Assembly (NCBI GenBank): GCA_958405585.1
Contig: CATYEP010000036.1
Span: 1-14,954 of the forward strand
DNA: 14,954 nt
Direction: 5' to 3'
From: an uncultured Eubacteriales bacterium
Lineage (GTDB): Bacteria; Bacillota; Clostridia; Christensenellales; Borkfalkiaceae
A program made the position numbers and the translations under genes. Positions 6,775-13,624 of this stretch are shown here, piece by piece (positions within the stretch are counted from its first letter, which is position 1; each line of letters begins with the position of its first letter). The notes under the pieces were generated by a model that made no database searches, was not told the origin of the DNA, and saw only the letters and a program-made list of their open reading frames with translations.

Positions 6775-7460
6775 TTGGATAAAGTATCCGGCACGAAGTG
6801 GCTGGCGGTAGATTTTTATCCTTTCCAGCCGAAGGGCATAAGGGCCGGGTGGCTGTCGAATTTGGAGATCGTAGCCAAATACGGCAAATTGCACGGGGCG
6901 CATACGCATATGGCGGTGCAGTCGGGAGAATTTGCCGGTACGCGGATGCCCGATGAAGCGGCCGTCCGCCAGCAGCTTTACACGACGCTAAGGTATGTTG
7001 CTGTGAGTTGCCGTATTCCGAAGAGTTTGTGCAGAAAAGGGTAAGCGACGAATGTGTCGTTTCCAATATGGTGAACGCGCTGTTGGGAAGACTTCACCTT
7101 GCGTCGTATCTGAAATTTCTGACCGAACGTCAAAAGGAATTGGTAAAAGAGGGGATCGGTTATTACCGAAAGATAGCGGAGGATAAAAAGAAGGGGATCC
7201 CCGTCTGGCCTTTGGGATTTGCGTCATTCGGACAAAGCGAAGTAGCCGCGGGGTTTCGCACGGAAGAAAAACTTTATTTGGCGGTATGGAACACTTCGGA
7301 CGAAAAGAAAACGATTTGCATCCCGATAGAAGAGGGCAAAGGAGAAGAGATTGTAAAAGTCGGGTTTCCGTGCAGCATCGATACGGAATATGTCTGGCGT
7401 GACCATTGCCTGGAAATAACGTTAGGTGCGCACAATTCCCGTTTTTTTGAGATAAGTTAA
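6775..7460 (+). pseudogene. C-terminal remnant of an alpha-galactosidase-like (GH36-type) glycosidase, frameshifted
   Basis: Two plus-strand frames together read as one glycosidase tail. The first (to about 6990) contains WLAVDFYPFQPKG, AKYGKLHGAHTHMAV and GEFAGTR. The second (from about 6990-7008) contains SDECVVSNMVNALLGRLHLAS, GIGYYRKI and PVWPLGF, then a C-terminal beta-sandwich ending at TAA 7458-7460. The joint is a -1/+1 shift between about 6985 and 7010; the first frame then stops at 7044. The 5' part, including the catalytic core, is gone at the joint with the recombinase (about 6770-6795). The family call comes from memory of GH36-like proteins with MVNA-x-LG and PFWPLG-type motifs and is moderate. 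It was probably part of the downstream glycan locus. Confidence 0.7.
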
Positions 7461-7525
7461 AGGATAATCGCATAGTAAAAAATTGCATCGTTTCTTTTAT
7501 CATGATCGATCTTTTCAGGACATGA

Positions 7526-7573
7526 CAAACACAGAGGACCCCTCGCATTTTGGCGCGGGGTCCTCTGTGTTTG
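7526..7573. repeat. 48-bp near-perfect palindrome (21-bp arms)
   Basis: The left arm 7526-7546 (CAAACACAGAGGACCCC then TCGC) pairs with the right arm 7553-7573. There are 17 uninterrupted pairs, one mismatch, then three more pairs, around a 6-nt loop (ATTTTG). Neither strand has a U-run after it, so it is not a standard intrinsic terminator. It lies 66 bases after the glycosidase remnant. Confidence 0.85.
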
Positions 7574-7666
7574 CGGCGGATGATCCCGTTGAGAGAAAAA
7601 AGTTTATACGAACGGCTGCGCAAAGATTCCTGTGCTGCGCAAAATTCAAAAGAGATAATACGGCGG

Positions 7667-7728
7667 GCCGATTCAAAAGGGTTGGCATCGGTTTTGGCCG
7701 AAAGAAAAAATTTTGAAGGGGAATCGGC
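7667..7728. repeat. Interrupted inverted repeat upstream of the mannosidase promoter
   Basis: GCCGATTC (7667-7674) is mirrored by GAATCGGC (7721-7728), and CAAAA just after the first arm by TTTTG (7711-7715). A short inner TCGG/CCGA pair is also present. It could fold as a bulged stem if transcribed, but it lies upstream of the predicted start point. Confidence 0.45.
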
Positions 7729-7781
7729 TGCATTCAGAATTTTACCGTCCGAGATTAAAATCGCTAAATTTTATACTTCGG

Positions 7782-7810
7782 TTGACACATATTCAAAGAT
7801 ATGATAGAAT
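7782..7810 (+). promoter_or_regulatory. Promoter of the GH38–GH78-like–ROK operon
   Basis: A consensus -35 TTGACA (7782-7787), 17 bp, then TAGAAT (7805-7810) preceded by TGA (extended -10). The start point would be near 7817, giving a leader of about 85 nt before the ATG at 7902. The same hexamers and spacing recur at 13560-13588. Confidence 0.85.
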
Positions 7811-7820
7811 GAATATTATT

Positions 7821-7865
7821 ACTAAAATCGTAAAAATTACCGTTGTACGTAAAATTACGGTAATT
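7821..7865. promoter_or_regulatory. Putative operator block downstream of the start point
   Basis: CGTAAAAATTAC (7829-7840) is repeated as CGTAAAATTAC (7848-7858). Each has mirrored GTAA/TTAC ends, and AATTACCGT (7835-7843) is mirrored by ACGGTAATT (7857-7865). The first part (7821-7842) aligns without gaps to 13601-13622, with 16 of 22 bases identical by eye. The position just after the start point suits a repressor that blocks transcription, most simply the ROK protein of the operon. The binding protein is inferred. Confidence 0.55.
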
Positions 7866-7901
7866 AGATGATGCGCTGAGTGAGGGAAACAATCGAAGAG
7901 T

Positions 7902-10400
7902 ATGAAACGTTTTTATTTAATATGCAATGCGCACATTGATCCGGTATGGCAATGGCAGTGGGAAGAGGGGGCAGGCGTTGCAGTGACCACGTTTTCGGCG
8001 GCTGCGGATTTTTTGGAAGATCCGGAGTTTGAAGGGTTTATTTTCAATCACAATGAGGCATTGCTTTATCAATGGGTAGAAGAATATGCTCCCGACCTAT
8101 TTATACGGATTCAAAAACTGGTCAAGCGAGGGAAATGGCATATTATGGGGGGATGGTTTTTGCAACCGGACTGTAACATGCCGTCGGGAGAGAGCATTGC
8201 GCGGCAGATTTTGGAAGGCAGGAGGTATTTTCGGGAGAAATTCGGTGTGGAGCCTGTTGATGCGGTGAATTTTGATTCTTTTGGGCACAGCCGCGGATTG
8301 GTGCAGATTTTGGCCGATTGCGGTTATCGGGGGTATGTATGTTGTAGGCCGCCCAAAGAATTGATACATCGCGATTTTATATGGAAAGGTTTCAACGGAA
8401 GTGAAATTCTGTTGCATCGTGCCGTGGACGGGTACAATACGTGGATGGGGCATGCCAGAGAACGGATAGAGCCGCTTTTGGAATATTTTTCGCCGTGTGA
8501 ATACGCCATGTTTTTATGGGGTGTAGGAAATCATGGGGGAGGGCCGTCCCGCAAGGACTTGCGGGAGCTGAACGCGCTTATGCGTGCGCATCCGCAAATC
8601 AAAATACGTCATGCTGCACTTTCAGAATATTTTGATGAGCTGGAAGCGCACCGAAGCAGTCTGCCCTCTTTCGAAGAGGGGCTTAATCCTGTTCTGCAAG
8701 GGTGTTACACATCGCAGATCAGGATCAAACAACAGCATATGCGGTTGGAAAATGAGTTGTTTGCAGCGGAAAAAATGTGTTCTCATGCGGCCGCTCTCGG
8801 AATGGAATATCCGGAAAGAGAGTTAAAAGCTGCGCAGCGCGATCTGTTGTTTTCCGAATTTCATGACGTATTGCCGGGTACGTGTGTTGCCGCAGCGGAA
8901 GAGGTGGCGTTGGAACAGCTGAATCATGGGGTCACGGAATTATCCAAAGTCAGATTACGGGCATTTTTTCGGCTTGCGGCGGGAGCGCGTAAGGCTGCGG
9001 AGGGGGAATATCCGCTGTTTGTATATAACCCGCATCCGACCCGAGTTCGTGTTACGATCGAAGCGGAATTTATGTTGGCCGATCAAAATCACAGCCTGAC
9101 GATGCATTGGGTTCCCAAGGTCATTGAGGCGGACTCCGGAAAAGAGATCCCCAGCCAAACCGAAAAGGAAGATTCGAATATTCCGATAGATTGGCGCAAA
9201 AAAGTGGTTTTCGAAGCAGAATTGAAGCCTTTTTCCATGCAGCGTTATTCTATTTTCACGGAATTGAAGGCTGTTGCGGAAAAGAAAAAAACACAGGCGC
9301 CTCGGGAGATCGTTCTTGAAGGCAGAAATTGCCGTGCCGTGATCGATTGTTCGACGGGGCTGCTCCGCATGTTCGAAGTTGACGGAGAACCTGTCTTAAA
9401 GGAACGAAGCTGTGAAGCGGAGATCTTTCAGGCGAGTTGCGATCCTTGGGGATTTCGGTATAATGAGACAAATCACAAGATCGGTGTTTTTCGTTTAATG
9501 ACGCCGAAAGAGAGCGCCGCTTTTGCGGGATTGGCGGTTTCTGAATTGAGTCCTGTCCGTATCGTGGAAAGCGGACCGGTGCGGAAGATAGTCGAGGCTT
9601 TTTTTACTTACAATAAGTCAGCGCTTGTGGTGCGTTATAGGATGGATCGGCACGGAAGGGATTTGGAATTGCGGCTAAGGCTGTATAATCAGGAAAAAGA
9701 TAAGGCGATCAAATTAGCTTTTCATACCTTTATGCAGGGCGGGAAGTATTATGGAAAAACGTGTTATGGGGTAAACGATCTTTCGACGGACGATACGGAG
9801 ACGGTTGCACAGGATTGGGTGATGCTCACGGATGGAGATCGGGCGTTCAGTTTGATCAACTTTGGCAATTATGGCTCGCAGTGTGACGGTTCATCTGTCA
9901 GGACATCATTGGTTCAGTCGGCCGCATATACAGGCCATCCGTTTGAAGATCGTGAGATATTGCCGGACGATCGGTATACACCGAGAATTGACCAGGGGGA
10001 GCGTGCGTTTCGATTTGTTTTATGTTCGTCCGACGCGGAGACGCGTTGGGAGAATGTGGAGAATGAATCGATGGTATTGCATCAGCCTCCGGTGCTTATG
10101 AATTTTTTCCCGACCGGAACGGGAAAAAGCGAAGAGAAAGAATTTTTGCGTCTGACCAATCCGAGGATCGTGCTGACGTGCTGTAAGAGAGCGGAAGACG
10201 GCGACGGGATCATTCTTCGGCTGTTCAACGGAGGAAGAAAGACGGAAAAAGCGGAAATCATCTCAGAAATGTTCGGGATATCCGCGCAAATACAGTTAAG
10301 GCCGAGTGAATTTCAAAGTTTCAGGATGCGCGATAAATCATTACTGAAAACGAATATTTTGGAAGAATCGTTTGGGGAAAACCATGACAAAAATATTTAA
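7902..10400 (+). CDS. GH38 family alpha-mannosidase
   Basis: The 832-aa protein hydrolyses alpha-mannosides by a retaining, metal-dependent mechanism. The N-terminus begins at once with the GH38 strand NAHIDPVWQWQW (metal ligands H11 and D13). NFDSFGHS carries the probable nucleophile/metal ligand D125. GVGNHGGGPS (about 207-216) is a conserved substrate loop, and FSEFHDVLPGT contains the last metal ligand H321. All four expected ligands are present. A middle helical domain and large C-terminal beta-sandwich domains follow, as in the family. No signal peptide is visible, so it is probably cytoplasmic, acting on imported oligosaccharides. The ribosome site is unusual: GAGGG lies about 15 bases before the ATG and GAAGAG almost touches it. 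It is the first gene of the operon, and its 3' end overlaps the next gene by 17 bases. Linkage preference cannot be told. Confidence 0.93.
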   Translation: MKRFYLICNAHIDPVWQWQWEEGAGVAVTTFSAAADFLEDPEFEGFIFNHNEALLYQWVEEYAPDLFIRIQKLVKRGKWHIMGGWFLQPDCNMPSGESIARQILEGRRYFREKFGVEPVDAVNFDSFGHSRGLVQILADCGYRGYVCCRPPKELIHRDFIWKGFNGSEILLHRAVDGYNTWMGHARERIEPLLEYFSPCEYAMFLWGVGNHGGGPSRKDLRELNALMRAHPQIKIRHAALSEYFDELEAHRSSLPSFEEGLNPVLQGCYTSQIRIKQQHMRLENELFAAEKMCSHAAALGMEYPERELKAAQRDLLFSEFHDVLPGTCVAAAEEVALEQLNHGVTELSKVRLRAFFRLAAGARKAAEGEYPLFVYNPHPTRVRVTIEAEFMLADQNHSLTMHWVPKVIEADSGKEIPSQTEKEDSNIPIDWRKKVVFEAELKPFSMQRYSIFTELKAVAEKKKTQAPREIVLEGRNCRAVIDCSTGLLRMFEVDGEPVLKERSCEAEIFQASCDPWGFRYNETNHKIGVFRLMTPKESAAFAGLAVSELSPVRIVESGPVRKIVEAFFTYNKSALVVRYRMDRHGRDLELRLRLYNQEKDKAIKLAFHTFMQGGKYYGKTCYGVNDLSTDDTETVAQDWVMLTDGDRAFSLINFGNYGSQCDGSSVRTSLVQSAAYTGHPFEDREILPDDRYTPRIDQGERAFRFVLCSSDAETRWENVENESMVLHQPPVLMNFFPTGTGKSEEKEFLRLTNPRIVLTCCKRAEDGDGIILRLFNGGRKTEKAEIISEMFGISAQIQLRPSEFQSFRMRDKSLLKTNILEESFGENHDKNI

Positions 10401-12336
10401 TACGGCAAAATGGATATGGAAAAAAGATGCAAAAGGGAAGGATCAATACTGTCGGTTTATTGATTCGTTCCGTACATTCGGCCGTAAGGTACGCATCCGA
10501 ATATCTTGTGACAGCAATTATGCACTGTATGTGAACGGAAACCTTGCAAGTTTCGGGCAGTATGCCGATTATCCGCATTACAAGGTATACGATGAGATCG
10601 ATTTGTCGGAATATGTGCAAGAGGGAGAAAACCGCCTTGCGGTATTGGTTTGGTATTACGGGGAAAATTTTTCCACCTCTGTCAAGGGAAACGCGGGCCT
10701 GATTTATGAAGTGCGGGAAGATGAAAAAATACTGTGTGTAAGCAAACCCGGCGTGCTCTGTCAAATTGCGCCGGATTATGCAAACGGGCTTTGCAAGGTC
10801 ATTACAGGTCAACTCGGATACAGTTATCGGTACGACGCATCAAAAGCGGACAAGTTTCCGCAAGAAGTAACAGGCTTAGAGGGCTGGGAGGCGGCGGAAG
10901 AAGTGACGGGGATGGCTCGGACGCTGTATGCGAGACCCAACCGAAAGTGTCTGCTTCGGCCGTTTCTGCCGGGACGGCTGGTGGATGCAAAGAAGCGCAT
11001 CTATGATTTGGGATGTGAAAGAGTCGGGCTTCTTGAAATTGTATTTTGTGCGCCGAAAGGGGAAAAAGTGACAATTTGCTATGGGGAGCATCTGAAAGAC
11101 GGCGAGGTGCGCCGCCGTATCGGGAGCAGAGATTTTTCCGTCGAAATTATGGGAAGCGGTACGACGTTTCATTATTTAAATCCGTTTCGTCGGTTGGGCT
11201 GTCGTTATTTACAGATTGTATGCGATGCAGCCGTAGAAATATCGGAAATCGGGATCAGGGAGGTAATGTATCCGCTGAATAAGGTGCCGTATGTTGCGGG
11301 GACGCAATTAAGGCAACGCATATACGATACGAGCGTGAGGACGCTCGAATTGTGCATGCATGAGCATTATGAGGATTGTCCTTGGCGGGAACAGGCGTTG
11401 TATTGTATGGACAGCCGCAATCAGATGCTATGCGGATACTATGCGTTCGGCGAGACGGTTTTTGCCCGATCTTGCTTGCTGCTCATGAGCAAGGCGCAAA
11501 AGCCGGACGGATTGCTGCCGCTTTGTTTTCCGGCCGGCACGGATGTACCGATCCCGTTTTTCAGTTTGATTTACCTGTTGCAAATGCGTGAATATGCGAA
11601 GTATTCAGGAGACCTGAGCCTTTTAAGGAGCAATTTGCAGTTGCTGGAAGGGATCGCGGAGGTTTTTTTAAAGAGGCGCAGACAAAACGGTTTAATAACG
11701 GCGATGCAGGGATACTGGAATTTTTATGAATGGAATCCCGGGATGGATGGCATATTCGACGAAGAGGAACTCATTCCTCCGCCGGAAAAATTTATTGAGA
11801 GTTACGATTTGCCTCTGAATTGCTTTTTGATCCTCGGCTTGCAGAATCTGGACGAGATTTTTGAGATGACAGGCATACACAAATCCTATGCGAGAGAAAT
11901 AGAGGACCTTCAAAGAAGGGTGTTTGAAGTTTTTTTTGACGAAAACAAAAAACTTTTTCGCACCTATATCGGACAGGCAGAGCATTTCGGAAAACTTAGC
12001 AATGCATTGGCTGTTCTGACCGGGTGCGCGGGAGAAAAAGCGGATATGATTTGTGAGCGGATCGTTTCGGACAAAGAATTACAAGATACGACGCTTTCAA
12101 TGCGGGTGTTTTATTATGATGCGCTGCTGAAAGTCAACCCGAAGAAGTATCGGGACTACATACTTTCGGACATTGACGAAAAGTATGGATATATGTTGCA
12201 AAGAGGGGCAACCAGTTTTTGGGAAACAATTTTGGGGGAAGACGATTTTTCGGGAGCAGGCAGTCTCTGTCACGGGTGGAGCGCCGTTCCGGTATATTAT
12301 TATCATATTCTGAAAGAGGGAGGAGCGCGGACATGA
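10384..12336 (+). CDS. GH78-like alpha-L-rhamnosidase family protein
   Basis: The 650-aa protein has an N-terminal beta-sandwich (about 1-110; WIW, then YALYVNG, then EGENRLAVLVW) like the rhamnosidase N domain. A six-hairpin (alpha/alpha)6 catalytic domain follows. HYEDCPWREQALYCMDSR matches the GH78 acidic motif: D331, E336 and D343 keep the D-x4-E-x6-D spacing of substrate-binding acids in BsRhaB-type enzymes. GATSFWET gives E614 as the second catalytic candidate, followed by the SLCHGWSA-x-P motif typical of this subgroup. The start is the ATG at 10384 after GGGGA (10374-10378); the upstream TTG 10372 is less likely. No signal peptide is seen. It overlaps both neighbours and is probably translationally coupled. 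GH78-like proteins may act on sugars other than rhamnose, so substrate is open. Confidence 0.88.
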   Translation: MTKIFNTAKWIWKKDAKGKDQYCRFIDSFRTFGRKVRIRISCDSNYALYVNGNLASFGQYADYPHYKVYDEIDLSEYVQEGENRLAVLVWYYGENFSTSVKGNAGLIYEVREDEKILCVSKPGVLCQIAPDYANGLCKVITGQLGYSYRYDASKADKFPQEVTGLEGWEAAEEVTGMARTLYARPNRKCLLRPFLPGRLVDAKKRIYDLGCERVGLLEIVFCAPKGEKVTICYGEHLKDGEVRRRIGSRDFSVEIMGSGTTFHYLNPFRRLGCRYLQIVCDAAVEISEIGIREVMYPLNKVPYVAGTQLRQRIYDTSVRTLELCMHEHYEDCPWREQALYCMDSRNQMLCGYYAFGETVFARSCLLLMSKAQKPDGLLPLCFPAGTDVPIPFFSLIYLLQMREYAKYSGDLSLLRSNLQLLEGIAEVFLKRRRQNGLITAMQGYWNFYEWNPGMDGIFDEEELIPPPEKFIESYDLPLNCFLILGLQNLDEIFEMTGIHKSYAREIEDLQRRVFEVFFDENKKLFRTYIGQAEHFGKLSNALAVLTGCAGEKADMICERIVSDKELQDTTLSMRVFYYDALLKVNPKKYRDYILSDIDEKYGYMLQRGATSFWETILGEDDFSGAGSLCHGWSAVPVYYYHILKEGGART

Positions 12337-13535
12337 AAATCAAAGGGGAAAATTTAATTTCGTTGAGACACAAAAACCGTGCGGCGGTATTGCGGGTGCT
12401 TTCATCGAAAAGCATGACCATGCTGGAGCTTGCTCACGAAATCAAACTCAGCAATACCGGGACGGTGACAATTGTCGAAGAAATGGTTGGCGAAGGGATA
12501 CTGTGCAAAGAAAATATGACATTTAATTCCGTAGGGCGTCATCCTTATCTGATCCGGATCAACGATCGCTGCGGGGTGGTATGTTTAATTAATTTTTCCT
12601 ATTCCAAGAAATTTTATCTTTGTTCTCTGTCGGGGAAAACTCTGTATACCGGAACTTTACATGCGGAGCAAAACGAATACTTGCATTCCATGTTTACTCC
12701 CCGCACGTTTGAACTTCTTGTTAAAGAAGTGAAAGAATGGCTTTCAGCCAATCAGATGAAACTTTTGAAAGTTTGTGTGGCGGCACCGGGGATCGTTGAC
12801 AGCAAAGAGGGGCGCCTTGTGTATGCCCCGTCTTTTCGCCTGCACGGAAACATGAGCATAAAAGCCTATTTTGAAGAAGCGTTCGGCGTAGAAACCTGCA
12901 TAAAAAATGACTTGAAATTTGCCTTGCTTGCGGAAAAACAATCCGCTGCTCTCGGGCCGCGGATCCAGGACACTCTCATGATACAATTAGGGGAAGGCAT
13001 CGGGTCCGCTCTTTTTATGAAAGGGGAACTCTACGAGGGCAGCCGCGGCAGGGGCAGCGAGATCGGAATGTTCAATCTGGATTGTCTGCACGGCTCATGT
13101 TTTGACGAAAAAGAAAATCTGTTTTATCGGATCACTTCGTACCATCATATTTGTGAAGAGGCGGCAAAGGAAATCCGTGCAGGTACGCCTTGTTGCATAG
13201 CCGACCGAGTCGACTCTCTTCGTATAGAAGATGTCGTTTTCGGTTATGAGAACGGGGATCCGCTTTGTAACAAAATACTGGATTCGTGCGCACGAATTAC
13301 CGCTGCGGTGATCGCAAGTCTTTGCTATGTGATCGATTTTTCCAATGTGATCGTTCTTAAACGTAATTTCCGCTTTGGCTTACGTTATCTGCGCAAAGTG
13401 GAAGAATATGCGAACCAAAGCGGCATGAATATCAGCTTTTTCCTGTCCTGTTGCGATGGGGAAGAGGAATTTCGGGCCAGTATGTTTCATTATTGCGCGG
13501 AGTCGGTTCTTTGGGCCGTTGCAAAGAGAAATTGA
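12333..13535 (+). CDS. ROK-family transcriptional regulator
   Basis: The 400-aa protein has an N-terminal winged helix (about residues 10-60: NRAAVLRVLSSKSMTMLELAHEIKLSNTGTVTIVEEMVGEGIL) and a sugar-kinase-like ROK domain. The ROK domain shows VAAPGIVD, KNDLKFALLAE (catalytic-Asp region) and LGEGIGSALFMKGELYEGSRGRGSEIG (ROK signature). The zinc region is altered: EIGM replaces EIGH, and DCLHGSCFDE (C251, H253, C256) replaces C-x-C-G-x2-G-C-x-E. The ATG at 12333 follows GGGAGGAG (12318-12325) and overlaps the previous stop (ATGA). The same frame is open further upstream (to TTG 12219) inside the rhamnosidase-like gene and is not used. Such proteins (XylR/NagC type) repress sugar operons and are released by the sugar. 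It most likely represses this operon and the downstream promoter. Confidence 0.9.
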   Translation: MKIKGENLISLRHKNRAAVLRVLSSKSMTMLELAHEIKLSNTGTVTIVEEMVGEGILCKENMTFNSVGRHPYLIRINDRCGVVCLINFSYSKKFYLCSLSGKTLYTGTLHAEQNEYLHSMFTPRTFELLVKEVKEWLSANQMKLLKVCVAAPGIVDSKEGRLVYAPSFRLHGNMSIKAYFEEAFGVETCIKNDLKFALLAEKQSAALGPRIQDTLMIQLGEGIGSALFMKGELYEGSRGRGSEIGMFNLDCLHGSCFDEKENLFYRITSYHHICEEAAKEIRAGTPCCIADRVDSLRIEDVVFGYENGDPLCNKILDSCARITAAVIASLCYVIDFSNVIVLKRNFRFGLRYLRKVEEYANQSGMNISFFLSCCDGEEEFRASMFHYCAESVLWAVAKRN

Positions 13536-13559
13536 TCGCTTAAAATTTTTCATAAAAGG

Positions 13560-13588
13560 TTGACAACCAATTTTTTCTATGTTAGAAT
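13560..13588 (+). promoter_or_regulatory. Promoter of the DUF4838-type glycosidase gene
   Basis: TTGACA (13560-13565), 17 bp, TAGAAT (13583-13588), identical in boxes and spacing to the operon promoter at 7782-7810. The start point near 13595 leaves a leader of about 30 nt. Confidence 0.85.
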
Positions 13589-13622
13589 TAATTCATAAAA
13601 ACTAACTTAGAAAAAATTAGCC
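13581..13622. promoter_or_regulatory. Second putative operator block
   Basis: The block at 13601-13622 (ACTAACTTAG followed by A6 TTAGCC) is related base by base to 7821-7842. GTTAG (13581-13585) is mirrored by CTAAC (13602-13606), and CTAA by TTAG (13617-13620). It starts 12 bases after the -10 box, against 10 for the first copy. Probable target of the ROK regulator (inference). Confidence 0.5.
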
Positions 13623-13624
13623 AT

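Larger units (their letters stand above)
5598..6794 (-). pseudogene. Large serine recombinase, N-terminal catalytic domain missing
   Basis: The remaining frame (about 398 codons) has the middle and C-terminal parts of a large serine integrase. A recombinase (DNA-binding) domain with KIRRGLHENRVKGYYSGG and LPYGYY starts at once. A zinc ribbon follows (Cys at about 155, 158, 180 and 189), then a long charged coiled coil (about 230-300) and a final strand/helix region. The resolvase domain of about 150 aa, with its catalytic serine, is absent. The frame starts at a GTG (6794) with no ribosome site. Homology begins about ten residues in, next to the joint with the glycosidase remnant. The last dozen residues are encoded antisense to tRNA-Ala, so the natural end was probably earlier. 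It cannot catalyse recombination; it is a relic of an element integrated at the tRNA. Confidence 0.88.
5635..6795. mobile_element. Remnant of an integrative element at tRNA-Ala
   Basis: The interval contains a tRNA 3' end, a 20-bp direct repeat and a decapitated serine recombinase transcribed toward the tRNA. These are the usual left end of a tRNA-targeted integrative element. The rest of the element (cargo and second end) is not visible in the window, so its borders are inferred. Confidence 0.55.
7461..7781. other. Non-coding gap with a long hairpin and weaker repeats
   Basis: I find no convincing gene. Short open frames here have no ribosome site and no recognisable motif. The region holds the hairpin at 7526-7573 and an interrupted inverted repeat at 7667-7728. 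It also holds short direct repeats: CTGCGCAAA twice near 7616-7643, and ATTCAAAAG at 7644 and 7671. It ends at the promoter of the mannosidase operon. Confidence 0.6.

Noticed and set aside
7550..7804. Small plus-strand open frame (84 codons) before the mannosidase promoter
   Set aside because: It starts inside the long palindrome, lacks a ribosome site, matches nothing I know and overlaps the promoter.
7811..7901. Riboswitch in the leader of the mannosidase operon
   Set aside because: The leader has short A/T-rich palindromes that fit a protein operator better; I see no known riboswitch core or terminator/antiterminator pair.
12219..12332. Upstream extension of the ROK gene
   Set aside because: The extra 38 residues lie inside the rhamnosidase-like coding region; the ATG at 12333 has a strong ribosome site and the winged helix begins just after it.
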